Below, one piece after another: positions 23,769 through 34,205 of a DNA stretch of 64,000 nucleotides. The stretch's first letter is position 1. Each line of letters starts with the position of its first letter. The position numbers and the translations under genes were made by a program. Below the pieces are notes generated by a model that saw only the letters and a program-made list of their open reading frames with translations, did no database searches and was not told the DNA's origin. The stretch comes from Wurfbainia villosa (Eukaryota; Streptophyta; Magnoliopsida; Zingiberales; Zingiberaceae), in contig CM045990.1 of the NCBI GenBank assembly GCA_025175895.1, forward strand, positions 58,529,704-58,593,703, read 5' to 3'.

Positions 23769-25313
23769 ATGTTCTTGGGAGAATCTTCTGATTTGGTCCC
23801 TGGCGAACATGAACCTGATCCCTGGACATATGACGAGGCAATCCAAGATAAAGATGTAGTATCTTGGCAAAGTGCAATGAATGCTGAGATTGAATCTATG
23901 GATTCAAACCAGGTCTGGGAGCTAGTAGAACCACCCGATGGTGTTAAAACCATTGGACGCAAGTTGATCTACAAGAGAAAGAGAGGAATAGATGGGAAGA
24001 TTGAGATCTTCAAAGCGAGGCTTGTTGCGAAGGGGTATACTCAGAAAGAGGGTATCGATTATAAGGAGACCTTTTCGCCGGTAGCCATGCTTAAGTCTAT
24101 CCGGATTCTCTTATGCATCTCAGCTCATATGGATTATGAGGTGTGGCAGATGGATGTCAAGATAGCTTTCCTTAATGGAAGTCTTGAGGAAAACATCTAC
24201 ATGAAGCAACTAGAGGGATTCATTGCTAAAGGCAAAGAGTATCTTGTATGTAAGCTTAATCGGTCCATTTATGGATTGAAGCAAGCTTCGAGGTCTTGGA
24301 ACATCCACTTTGATGAGGTAATCCAGTCTTATGGATTTATTCAAAGTCCGGATGAGTCTTGTATATACAAGATATGTGACGGAAACGTAGTGGTATTTCT
24401 TGTACTATACGTAGATGACATTTTGTTGATTGGCAACAATATCAAGGTGTTATCGGACGTAAGGGTATGGTTGTCCAAACAGTTTGATATGAAGGACTTG
24501 GGAGAGGTGGGACACATCCTTGGGATCAAGGTTATTAGGGATCGTAGGAAAAGGATGTTGTGCTTATCACGAGCTTCATACAAAGATACGATTATGGAGC
24601 GTTTTAGCATGCAGAACTCCAAGAAGGGTTTTCTACCTTTCAGGCATGGAGTTCCTTTATCTAAGGAGATGTGTCCTAGATCATCTGAGGAGATAGAGGA
24701 GATGAAGGCGGTTCCTTATGCTTCGGCAGTAGGAAGCCTCATGTATGCGATGATGCTATGAGACCAGATATCCGCTTTCGTGGCATGGGCCAGATATCAA
24801 AGTAATCCAGGACAGGGACATTGGACTGCGGTAAAGCATATATTGAAGTACCTGAGAAGGACTAGGGATTATATGCTGGTTTACCGGGCAGACCAATTAC
24901 TCCCTGTGGGTTACACGGATTCTGACTTCCAATCTGATAGGGATAACAGTAAGTCTACCTCAGGTTTTGTGTTTACCTTGGGAGGTGGAGCCATTGTATG
25001 GAGGAGTGTCAAGCTGAAGTGCATGGCGGACTCCACCATGGAAGCTGAGTATGTGGCAACCTCTGACGCGGCAAAAGAAGTTGTATGGCTCAGGAACTTC
25101 CTGATGGACTTGGATGTGATTCCTGGTTTGCCCAGAACTATCACAATTTATTGTGATAATAGTGGTGCAGTTGCAAACTCGAAGGAACCACGAGCCCATA
25201 AGGCTAGTAAACACATAGAGCGCAAGTACCACCCGATACGAAATCGTAAAGAGAGGAGAAGTTGTTGTGGCCAAGATTGCATCGAGAGGATAACCCGCAG
25301 ATCCTTTCACTAA
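23769..25313 (+). pseudogene. pol: B2 reverse transcriptase and RNase H
   Basis: The RT frame is open for 330 residues (23769-24761), with FKARLVAKGYTQKEGIDY, MDVKIAFLNGSLEE, SIYGLKQASRSW and catalytic YVDD at 24408-24419. A deletion and frameshift near 24755 removes part of CTRPDICFA, then RNase H continues at 24780-25313 with GYTDSDFQSD, MADSTMEAEYVA and IYCDNSGAVA. A late frameshift near 25240 spoils the C-terminus. RT itself looks the best preserved of the A, B and C families here. Confidence 0.88.
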
Positions 25314-25399
25314 GGCCCTTCCCGAGAGCTTTTGATAGGCATGTGGAGGGAATGGGGATCGATGTATGGCACTGAGGACATAGCATAGTCTTTTAGTAT

Positions 25400-25410
25400 A
25401 AGTGGGAGAT
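25400..25410 (+). promoter_or_regulatory. B2 polypurine tract
   Basis: AAGTGGGAGAT immediately before the 3' LTR start TGTAGGG. Confidence 0.8.
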
Positions 25411-27334
25411 TGTAGGGATGTATACTGAAAAGACTTTCTTTTATATGAACATCATTATTTTGAAATTAGAATCACTTGATCATTGTTTGCATATTTTATG
25501 GTTATGCAATATTGTCTAATACTTTACATTGTAGATAACATGGTGTGTGGTGTCACATGAGATCATGTTATCGGCCCTCTTGAAAAGTATAAGTAAAGGC
25601 TCACAACCGAGATGACTTTGACAAACCATCTAATGGTTGTAGTGTGATTTGGCATTGGTTTGTCTTGACCATAGAATCACACTAGTGCACTTTGTGTGTA
25701 TTGAGCAGGACCGACTTAGAGGTGATTCGATTTATTGCTGACTACATAATCGAATCGGACCTCAGATATTATTTAGTACATGCTCTTAATCCCGATATAA
25801 TAACAGGCACATATACTTAGTACTCATCTCTTTGATTTACCAATGGCCGAGATTTATAGATTAAATCGATAGGCTCGGTAAGTTGGGAGATGATATTATT
25901 TATATGGTGTGTTGTTGATTATAGGAGGAAACCATGTCCTATATATTAGGATGATGATGTCCCCTTGAGGAGCTTATAAGGTTCATCATGTAAACCTTGC
26001 AGGTGGACTTGGTCCGGCATGATGAAAAGGTTAAGTGGTACTACTCAAGGAGTTAGATGTTGATTAATTAATGGTTAGTAAATTAATTAATCGACGGACA
26101 TTGGAGATCTTAAACACGGGGAGAAATGTACAAATAATATATGGAGCTCATATTATCATATGGGGGTTGGTGAGGTAGATCAATGATGATCCTTTAGTGG
26201 ATTGGATCATCATTAGTGGATCGGACTTTATGTGGGCTTGATCCATGGGTGGCCAAGAACCAACTCCTCCTCATGGTCCCTAATGTAGCCTATTAACACC
26301 TCATGAAGCTTAGATCCAATGGATAGAAACAAAACTCTAAAATACATAGGTAGAGATTAAATCTCTAAGATCCGACGGTTGAGATTAAATCTCTAGATCC
26401 GACGGTTGAGATTAAATCCCTAGAACCAATGGAGGTGATTAATTCATGACTTATCCCTAACTCTATAAAAGGAGGGCATGGGATTGGCGTGGAGAACAAC
26501 ATCTAACAGAGCTAGGGTTTTTGGGCGGCAAGGGAGTGGAATCCTAGTTGAGATAGGATTAGGGTTAGGGTTTGGAATCTAGGGCGGCACCAATTAAGGA
26601 AGGTGATTGCTTTCATCTTCCTCCTTCATTGGCCGGCATCCAAAAGCCCTTCCAGCTTTTTCCAGCCCTTGGCCGGTGGGCAAAGCCTCTCCTCTCTTCT
26701 TCTTAGGTGTTGGAAACAAGATATAGGGCTTTCCTTGGTGTCTTGGTTGTTTTCCATCATCTTCTCCTCCTTCTAGTTGGCCGGTGGCAAGGAGTTTGTG
26801 TGCTCATTTTTGGTTGGTTTTAGGGAGGAGAAAAACCTTGTTTCTATTCTTCCTCTTTCTTTGGAAGAGCAAGGAAGGAAGATTTATGATCTAGGAGCTT
26901 CGACTTTTGGTAGATCATCGCCCACACGACGTCCAAAAGGAGGAAGGTCATACATTAGAAGATCAAGAGGTATATCTATTCTCTTTTCTCTTTTGTTTCT
27001 TGCTTGTTTTGGTTTTCAATTATAAGCATGTTATAAATCTGTAAATGGCTAAATAATACTTGGATCCCGAGCATAAACACAAAAACCGGCGATCCGTACA
27101 TCGTCTATTCCGCGACTATTCGTAGAATAGAGGATGGTCGCTTGAACAACGAGTTTGTTCAAGTGACCTCTCTAAACGAATAGCACGATGATGACTTGGT
27201 TGTTTGGGCAATCCTTTTTTTCTAGGATTAAATTTTTTAATCCGGGGACATCGAGGGGATCGCCATGAACAAACGACCAAGGTGAAGTGGGAAGCGAAGT
27301 TTCCCCTCACGGACTCGATAAGCAAAACCCTTCA
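25411..27334 (+). mobile_element. B2 3' LTR
   Basis: 1924-bp LTR, TGTAGGGATG to AGCAAAACCCTTCA, very similar to the 5' LTR apart from scattered substitutions and small indels. Confidence 0.92.
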
Positions 27335-27339
27335 CGTAG
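27335..27339. repeat. Target-site duplication CGTAG, right copy (B2)
   Basis: Follows the B2 3' LTR; partner at 18547-18551. Confidence 0.9.
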
Positions 27340-28884
27340 TGGGAGGGTTGTTAGACAACCTGATAGATTCATTTTCTTGGGATAATCTTCTGATTTAGTC
27401 CCTGGCGAACATGAACCTGATCCCTAGACATATGACGAGGCAATCCAAGATAAAGATGCAGTATCTTGGCAAAGACCAATGAATTCTGAGATTGAATTTA
27501 TGGATTCAAATCAGGTCTGGGAGCTAGTAGAACCACCCAATGTTGTAAAAACCATTGGATGCAAGTGGATCTACAAAAGAAAGGGAGGAATAGACGGGAA
27601 GGTTGAGACCTTCAAAGCAAGACTTGTTGCGAAAGGGTATACTCATAAAGAGGGTATCGATTATGAGGAGACCTTTTCACCGGTAGCCATGCTTAACTCT
27701 ATTCGGATTCTCTTATGTATTGCTGCTCATATGGATTATGAGGTATGGCAGATGAATGTCAAGACAGCTTTCCTTAATGGAAGTCTTGAGGAAAACATCT
27801 ATATGAAGCAACCAGAAGGATTCATTGCAAAGGGCAAAGAACATCTTGTGTGCAAGCTTAATCGGTCCATTTATGGATTGAAGCAAGCTTCGAGATCTTG
27901 AAACATTTGCTTTGATGAGGTAATCCAGTCTTATGGATTTATTTAAAGTCAAGATGAGTCTTGTGTATACAAGAGATGTGACAGAAATGTAGTGATATTT
28001 CTTGTACTATACGTAGATGACATTTTGTTAATTGGCAACAATGTCAAGGTGTTATCGGACGTAAGGGTATGATTGTCCAAACAGTTTGATATGAAGGATT
28101 TGGGAGAAGTGGGACACATCCTTGGGATCAAGGTTATAAGGGATCATAGGAAAAGGATGTTGTGCTTATCTCAAGCTTCATACATAGACACCATTTTGGA
28201 TCGTTTTAACATGCAAAACTCCAAGAAAGGTTTTCTACGTTTTAGGCATGGAGTACCTTTATCTAAAGAGATGTGTCCTAGAATATCAAAGGAGATAGAG
28301 GAGATGAAGGTTGTTCCTTATGCTTCGGCAGTAGGAAGCCTCATGTATGCTATGCTATGTACGAGACCGGATATCTGTTTTGCCGTGGGAATGGTTAATA
28401 GATATTAGAGTAATCTAGGATAGGAACATTGGACTGCGGTAAACCATATATTGAAGTACCTGAGAAGGACTAGGGATTATATGCTGGTATACCAGGCAGA
28501 TCAATTACTCCCTGTGGGTTACACAGGTCCGACTTCAAATCAGATAGGGATAACAGTAAGTCTACCTCAGGTTTTGTGTTTACTTTGGGAGTTGGAGCCA
28601 TTGTATGGAGGAGTGTCAAGCAGAAATGCATGGCAGACTCTATCATGGAAGCTGAGTATGTGGCAGCCTCTAAGGCGACTAAAGTAGTTGTATGGCTTAG
28701 GAACTTCTTGATGGACTTGGATGTGATTCCTGGTTTGCCCAGAACTGTCACAATTTATTGTGATAATAGTGGTGCAGTTGCAAACTCGAAGGAACCACGA
28801 GCTCATAAGGCAAGTAAACACATAGAGCGCAAGTACCACCTGATACAAGAGATCATAAAGGAGATAGAAGTTGTTGTTGCCTAG
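27340..28884 (+). pseudogene. pol: B1 RT and RNase H, resumed after B2
   Basis: Continuation of B1 pol: IN/RT linker (TGGGAGGGTTG...), RT open at 27479-27901 with KGYTHKEGIDYEETFSPVA and SIYGLKQAS. TGA at 27899-27901 replaces Trp. YVDD is present at 28010-28021. A second TGA for Trp lies near 28070, then RT 28073-28408 and RNase H with MADSIMEAEYVAAS and IYCDNSGAVA to 28884. Frameshift near 28525. The mutations are mostly G-to-A changes in TGG codons. Confidence 0.87.
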
Positions 28885-29022
28885 ATTGCATCAGAGGATG
28901 ACCTGGTAGATCCTTTCACTAAGGCCCTTCAAGCAAGAGTTTTTGATAGGCATGTGGAGGGAATGGGAATCAGATGTATGGAAGTATGAGGACAACATAG
29001 TATTTTAGTATAAGTGAGAGAT

Positions 29023-29560
29023 TGTTGGGATGCTATACTGAAAACTCCTCTTCCTCTACTTGGCCGGCGGCAAAGATCAAGCTTGGAGCTTGGTGATCGG
29101 TTCTAGATAGGAGAAGGAGTTTTTGTTTTATTCTTCCCTTTGTTCGAAGCGAGCAAGGAAGGGAAGAATGTGATCTAAGAGGCTTCGACTTTTGGAAGAT
29201 CGTCGCCCACACGACGTCCAAAAGGAGGAAGGACATACAATAGAAGATCAAGAGGTATAAGCTTGTTTAATTTGATTAGTGTTCTTTTGTATTATGTATA
29301 TAATTGTTTACAAATGTATGTGGCTAAACAAGGCAGAAAACTGGCGATCCGTACATCATCTATTCCACGGCTAATCGAAGAAAAGGGGTAGGTTGCTTGA
29401 ACAATAAGTTTGTTTAAGTGATCACTCTAATCGAATAGCACAATGATGGAACGGTTGCTTAGGTAATCCCTCTTCGTCAAGGATTAATTTTTTTTATCTG
29501 GGGACGTAGATGGGATCGCCATGCACAAGCGACCGAGTTGAAGTGGGAAGCGAAGTTTCG
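29023..29560 (+). mobile_element. B1 3' LTR remnant with large internal deletion
   Basis: Begins TGTTGGGATGCTATACTGAAAA after AAGTGAGAGAT (decayed polypurine tract). It then jumps to U5-region sequence (TTGGCCGGCGGCAAAG) equivalent to about 19922 of the B2 LTR, losing roughly 1.35 kb including the TATA box. Alignment ends near GAAGTGGGAAGCGAAGTTTC. Confidence 0.82.
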
Positions 29561-30080
29561 ACCTTCACCAAGAATTGTCAGAGTGCCAAATTCAACTCCG
29601 GGAAACACAGGCCAGAAAATATATGCCCTCTGCTAAATTACTGAAGGCTCAATAAATTATCAAAACATTGGAGGCCTCCCTAGAATAAAGTTTGAAACAA
29701 CTAAAGGGTCTTTCCTCCAAAGCATGTACACTTCCAGGGGCTCTGACAGAGATAACTGAACAATGCAGACATTGCAACTGAAGCACGCCCTAGCCATGAC
29801 TTCTATGAGCCAACATACTATAGTCGTCGCCAAAGAGAGAGACGAGCTAAAGACTGCTCTTGCCTCTCAAACAACCACTGAGGAAGCTCGATGGAAGGCA
29901 TGGGAGTAGGAGTTGTTAACAAAATTTGGTGACAAGGTCATGAAGCTATTTATCCTGGGCTTTAAGGGAGCTAGCAAACAGCATGCCGCTCATGGACATC
30001 ATCCCCTGGGTACAAATACCAGTTTCCTGAGCATGGAGGCTCCTATAGATGAATATCCGGATGATGTCTTCGACTTATGA
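29561..30080 (+). pseudogene. Decayed ORF, coiled-coil-like, unidentified
   Basis: I do not recognise this gene. A Glu/Lys/Gln-rich frame starts near 29572 (ELSECQIQLRETQARKYM), then in another frame from 29763 to 30080 reads through one TAG (about 29909) to a natural-looking end at DEYPDDVFDL. Composition suggests a coiled coil such as occurs in accessory or gag-like ORFs of plant retroelements, but no catalytic motif or zinc knuckle is visible. Confidence 0.4.
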
Positions 30081-30611
30081 GGCTTCCCTTCTATAGATTG
30101 TAAGGAATGACTGAAACAAGACATGTATAAAGTAGTGAATTTTTGTAAAGTAGCCTGCATTTCTTTCTTCTTCTAAATTGTTGAATCATTACTGTTTTGA
30201 TAACTATATTCTACTTGTTGAGTGGATACCTTCCCTTTTTTATGCTTAACTACCTCTGGCTAAAGACTTTCCTGGTGTCAGTCGACTGATACTCTACCAC
30301 CATAAGAGTTACTCGAACAAATTTGAAAATAATATACCTTCAAATTATCCTAAGCCATTCCCCAAGTAAGCGAGATCCACATCTTCCAAGCCACCCTGCA
30401 TCGAAGTCAGCCCATGTCTGATTAGCCCTTATCCCCTTTGCTGGGAATATGATCAATCATCTCTTTGTCATTGCCCTGACCATTCCCAACACTAACCCTT
30501 CAATTACCTCTTTCATCTTTTTGTATTCTTCTTCTTTTTCAAGAAAATGAATTAATTCCCCTTCTCTTCTACAAATACCTCCTGTGAAACCTTCTGTCTT
30601 CATACTACTTC
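30081..30611. other. Non-coding stretch, unassigned
   Basis: No reading frame or element end recognised. It contains one GTCAGTCGACTGAT palindrome near 30275-30290, similar to the palindromes in the E LTRs, and a pyrimidine-rich stretch before 30612. Confidence 0.5.
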
Positions 30612-30927
30612 TTGCTTTCAACTATGCTGATGGCTAACCCCTCCGAACAAGAAAGCATGGCCATTTCTCTAGAACCCCTCACAGAAGACCAACAACGTAT
30701 AGAAGAATTAGAGTATTACAAGAGATCTGAGAAACGACCTCCAAGTATCCTCCACACAAGCTTACACACTTCTCTAGGAGTTGCTCATTGCTCAATGTAG
30801 TTTGGCAAGACTCCGTGCAGCCCATCAAGCTCTCAACCATCAATACATGCTAGTTACCTCTCTTCGTGCCACTAATTCACCCCCCAGCATCCCCACAGAG
30901 GAAAAGATAATCTATGAGGCACCTTAG
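30612..30927 (+). pseudogene. Small decayed ORF, unidentified
   Basis: Open from 30612 (MLSTMLMANPSEQESMA). The frame reads ISLEPLTEDQQRIEELEYYK and, after an apparent frameshift near 30770, LLIAQCSLARLRAAHQALNHQY to a TAG near 30925. Helical, acidic then basic. It could be the start of the gene whose end lies at 29561-30080 in another copy, or a separate accessory ORF; I cannot tell. Confidence 0.35.
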
Positions 30928-31299
30928 TTTTCCTTTTTTGGCATAACTGTAATGTTTGCTGAAACTCTGAATAAATGTATTTTGCAAAACCTTTCTATCT
31001 TATTCCAAAAGAATATGTTGCTTTATGAGAAAATTTTATCCTTGATGCCATTAAACAATCTACCTCCCTTGATAAGAGGTACCTTAAGAATCCCTTCTCC
31101 AAGCCTCACATTCACTGTGTATAATAGTATCCTCCATTTGCCAATGTATTTCTCATAATTCCTCATTGCTTCAGCTTGTTGTCCTCATAGAATGAAATGT
31201 GTTCCACCTTTCTTACAAAATAAAATTAACTCTTCTGACCTATCACCGCACAAACATAAAAAAAACTTCCCTGATAGCCGAGTAAGGACTCGACTCTTT
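30928..31299. other. Non-coding stretch, unassigned
   Basis: AT-rich sequence without supportable genes or element ends. Confidence 0.5.
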
Positions 31300-31596
31300 C
31301 GATCCACAACCACACGGGGACAAGAGCTTCAGCTAAAGCCAAGTAGTAAAAATAGTGATGATCTGACCTAGGGCTTAGACTAGCCAGATCAGAATAATAA
31401 TCTTTTACTTCCGTCATCTTCAACATTGCATCTACTTTGAACCCAACTCCTCCGATCCGCCACCACACGGGGATAAAAGTTTTGGCTGAGGCCAAGCTAT
31501 AAAAATAGCGATAATGTGATCTGGGACTTCGCCTAGTCAGATCGGAATAATTTTTTACTTCCGTCATCTTCAACAGTGCATCTACCTTGAACCCAA
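31300..31596. repeat. Direct duplication, two units of about 145 bp
   Basis: Unit 1 at 31300-31446 and unit 2 at 31453-31596, both running from CGATCC(A/G)CAACCACACGG-like sequence to TTGAACCCAA and sharing TTTTACTTCCGTCATCTTCAACA. Several substitutions and small indels separate the units, so the duplication is not recent. Confidence 0.8.
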
Positions 31597-31599
31597 TGA

Positions 31600-32867
31600 T
31601 GTAATTGAGAGGTGTCCTAAGGCAATTGCCTTAGAAGTTATTAATAAAATTCACTGTTTGAGTATACATTATCTATGTATTTGATTGGATCTTAAACTCA
31701 TGTACTGAAGTCCATAATATGATACATAGCATGAGAGAAATTGTGATTGGATCACAATTAGTGGGTATCTCATCATGTGTAAATATGATAGTATTGAAAC
31801 TATTCCTAGTCGATGAATTGATGAGATTGGACATCATCAATTCTATGAGACTAGCACATGTTATGCTCCTTGGTTTATCCAAGCATTCAGTACTCACCGA
31901 ATAAAAGCATAGGGATGCTGAGAGTGAACATGTTGATACTAGTTATGGTAACTAGTTCATTGGAGTGACATGCTATGAGACTTCATATGGTTCCATATGT
32001 CATTGAAGATCTCATTGCAGCTTGAGTGCAAGCTTCCTTAGACTTGAGGTATTCAAGTCACCTTGATCATGGTGCCTTATACTTTGACTTCTTCGTAGCC
32101 ATCTACATAGTAGGTGTAACTCCAGGATGATTGGGTATAAGCCAAAGTGATCGAAGGTGTTTGAATAGCCCATAGAGGATTCACCACTCCTGATAAAGGA
32201 GATGTATACCCCAGGTCTCTCTTCAGGATTGTTACTCAGAAGTCTCTAGCCAGAGCAGGCATGTTGAGAAGATGGTCTTCTGGGGAACATGTAGGAGTAA
32301 CTTGAATCCATAGGACAAGGAAACTAACTTGGGCTAGGTATGACGTAGTCCACCTAGTGGGGATGAACACAGACTATATCCTGAACCAAGTGGGTATAGA
32401 ATGAGTGAAAGGAACAAGGCACGAATAGCTGAAGGGTTCAGAATATGTTCTGCAGTCGATTTAGACTTTTTGGTCAATTAGGACTCATGATGTACCACTA
32501 GGTGTCACTCATGATCTATTCATAATTAAGGGGTTAATTATGAATGGCGAACATAACCGGGAACTTATTGGGTCACATGCACTATGGGTGATATCAAGAT
32601 GTAAAACAAGTCTGAGAATGAGATACTCATTGAGAGAGGATATATCTGGTTGAAACAGACCAGGGGGGTGCCAAACGGAGGCTATGGAACATCCTATGGC
32701 CTTGTTGGACTTAGCATGACCATATTGCACCTAAACGAAGTCAAACGGACTATATAAAGCCTCACACGGCCGTGCCTCGCTCTAGCCAAAAAATGACAAA
32801 ACTGGGTTGTGTTAAGGTCACATGGCCATGTCACGGTTCTTTACATGCGGAATAGTAGAAAACCTCA
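31600..32867 (+). mobile_element. C element 5' LTR, 3' truncated
   Basis: Begins TGTAATTGAGAGGTGTCCTAAGGCAATTGCC and follows the C 3' LTR at 54100 up to the ACATGGCCATG region. It is then joined near 32867 directly to integrase sequence, so the rest of the LTR, primer site, gag, protease and most of integrase are deleted. The U3 start resembles family A (GTCCTAAGGCAATCGCC), indicating a related subfamily. Confidence 0.83.
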
Positions 32868-34205
32868 TTTATCTTATTTGAAGATATGATATTGTCCTAC
32901 TTATGTGAAGAGGACAGTATCAGACAAGCTGGAGGCTAAGTCTGATAAGTATCTATTTATTGGTTACCCTAAGGAAACGAGGGATTACCAATTCTATCAT
33001 CCCTTGGAACAAAAGGTGTTTGTTTCAAAGCATGTTGTATTCCTAGAAAAGGAGTTTCTCTTACAAGAAAATAGTGGGAGTGAGGTTGAATTAAGTGTAG
33101 TTCAAGAGGCTCCGGTAGACGTAGAAGAGATGTCTTGTCAAGAACCACAGCTGATTACTCATTCAGATGAGGTAATAGTTGAACCTGATAATACACCACC
33201 TCCTCGTAGATCTAGTAGGACACGTAGGATTCCTAAGAGATATGAATTTCTCATAAGTGAATCTAATGACGTGTTTCTCATAGATTATGAGGAACCTACT
33301 AGTTACGAAGAGGCACTGAATAGTTCAGACAGGGATAGATGGCTAATAGCCATGAAATTAGAAATAGATTCCATGTATGAAAACCAGGTTTGGAACTTTA
33401 TAGACCCACCCAAAGGCATAACGCCTATAGGATGCAAATGGATTTTCAAGAAGAAAAATGACATGGATGGTAATATTATTACCTATAAAGCTAGATTAGT
33501 GGCAAAAGACTATCGTCAAAGACAAGGTGTTGACTATGGTGAAACTTTTTCACCAGTAGCTATGCTTAAATCTATTTGAATACTCCTAGCCATGGCGGCT
33601 CATTTTGATTATAAGATATGACAGATGGATGTGAAAATATTTTTCCTTAACGGAAACCTGTCTGAGGATGTATGTATGATACAACCTGAGTGTTTCATAT
33701 CCATTGACAAGAACAAAGTATGCAAGCTTCAACGTTCCATTTATGAATTGAAGAAAGCATCCAGGAGTTAAAATATCTATTTTGATGAGGCAATCAAACA
33801 ATTTGATTTCTCACAAAATCCTGAGGAGCCCTATGTGTATAAAAAGGTTAGTGGGAGTGCGGTTGTGTTCCTAGTATTGTATGTCAATGACATATTAATT
33901 ATAGGAAACGATATTCTTATTTTGCAAACAGTCAAGGTCTAGTTTTCCAAAATGTTCTCAATGAAAGACATGGGAGAAGCAACATATATTTTGGTGATTA
34001 AGATATATAGAGATAGATCGAATCGATTGCTTGGTCTTTCGCAGTCTACATATATAGACAAAGTGCTAAAATGGTTTAGCATGGAAGAATCCAAGAAAGG
34101 TTTTATTCCCATGAGGCATGGGATTAACCTTTCGAAGTCTATGTGCCCGCGCACTGAAGAGGAGAGGATTCACATTAGTCAGATCCCATATGCGTCAGCT
34201 ATAGG
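32868..34205 (+). pseudogene. pol: C pol part 1: integrase end and RT
   Basis: Integrase C-terminus (KLEAKSDKYLFIGYPKETR, FLEKEFLLQENSGS) and RT N-terminus (WIFKKKNDMDGN, KARLVAKDYRQRQGVDYGE) in a 224-residue frame at 32905-33579, ended by TGA where A0 has CGG. Further RT follows with stops. The catalytic box reads YVND at 33880-33891, an Asp to Asn change. RT resumes at 33952-34205 (KKGFIPMRHGINLSKSMCP) and is cut by solo LTR F. Confidence 0.87.
34201..34205. repeat. Target-site duplication ATAGG, left copy (F)
   Basis: ATAGG before TGTTAGTATG; partner at 36159-36163. Removing the insert restores the pol text seen at 1992-2010 of A0. Confidence 0.9.

Larger units (their letters stand above)
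18552..27334 (+). mobile_element. B2, complete family B element nested in B1
   Basis: 8783-bp copia element with both LTRs (18552-20483, 25411-27334), primer site, leader, gag, pol and polypurine tract, flanked by CGTAG duplications. Frames are broken in gag, protease, integrase and RNase H. Its younger age than B1 follows directly from the nesting. Confidence 0.93.

Noticed and set aside
31226..31573. A 115-residue minus-strand frame with internal repeats
   Set aside because: Produced by the two-unit DNA duplication; no start context or domain support.
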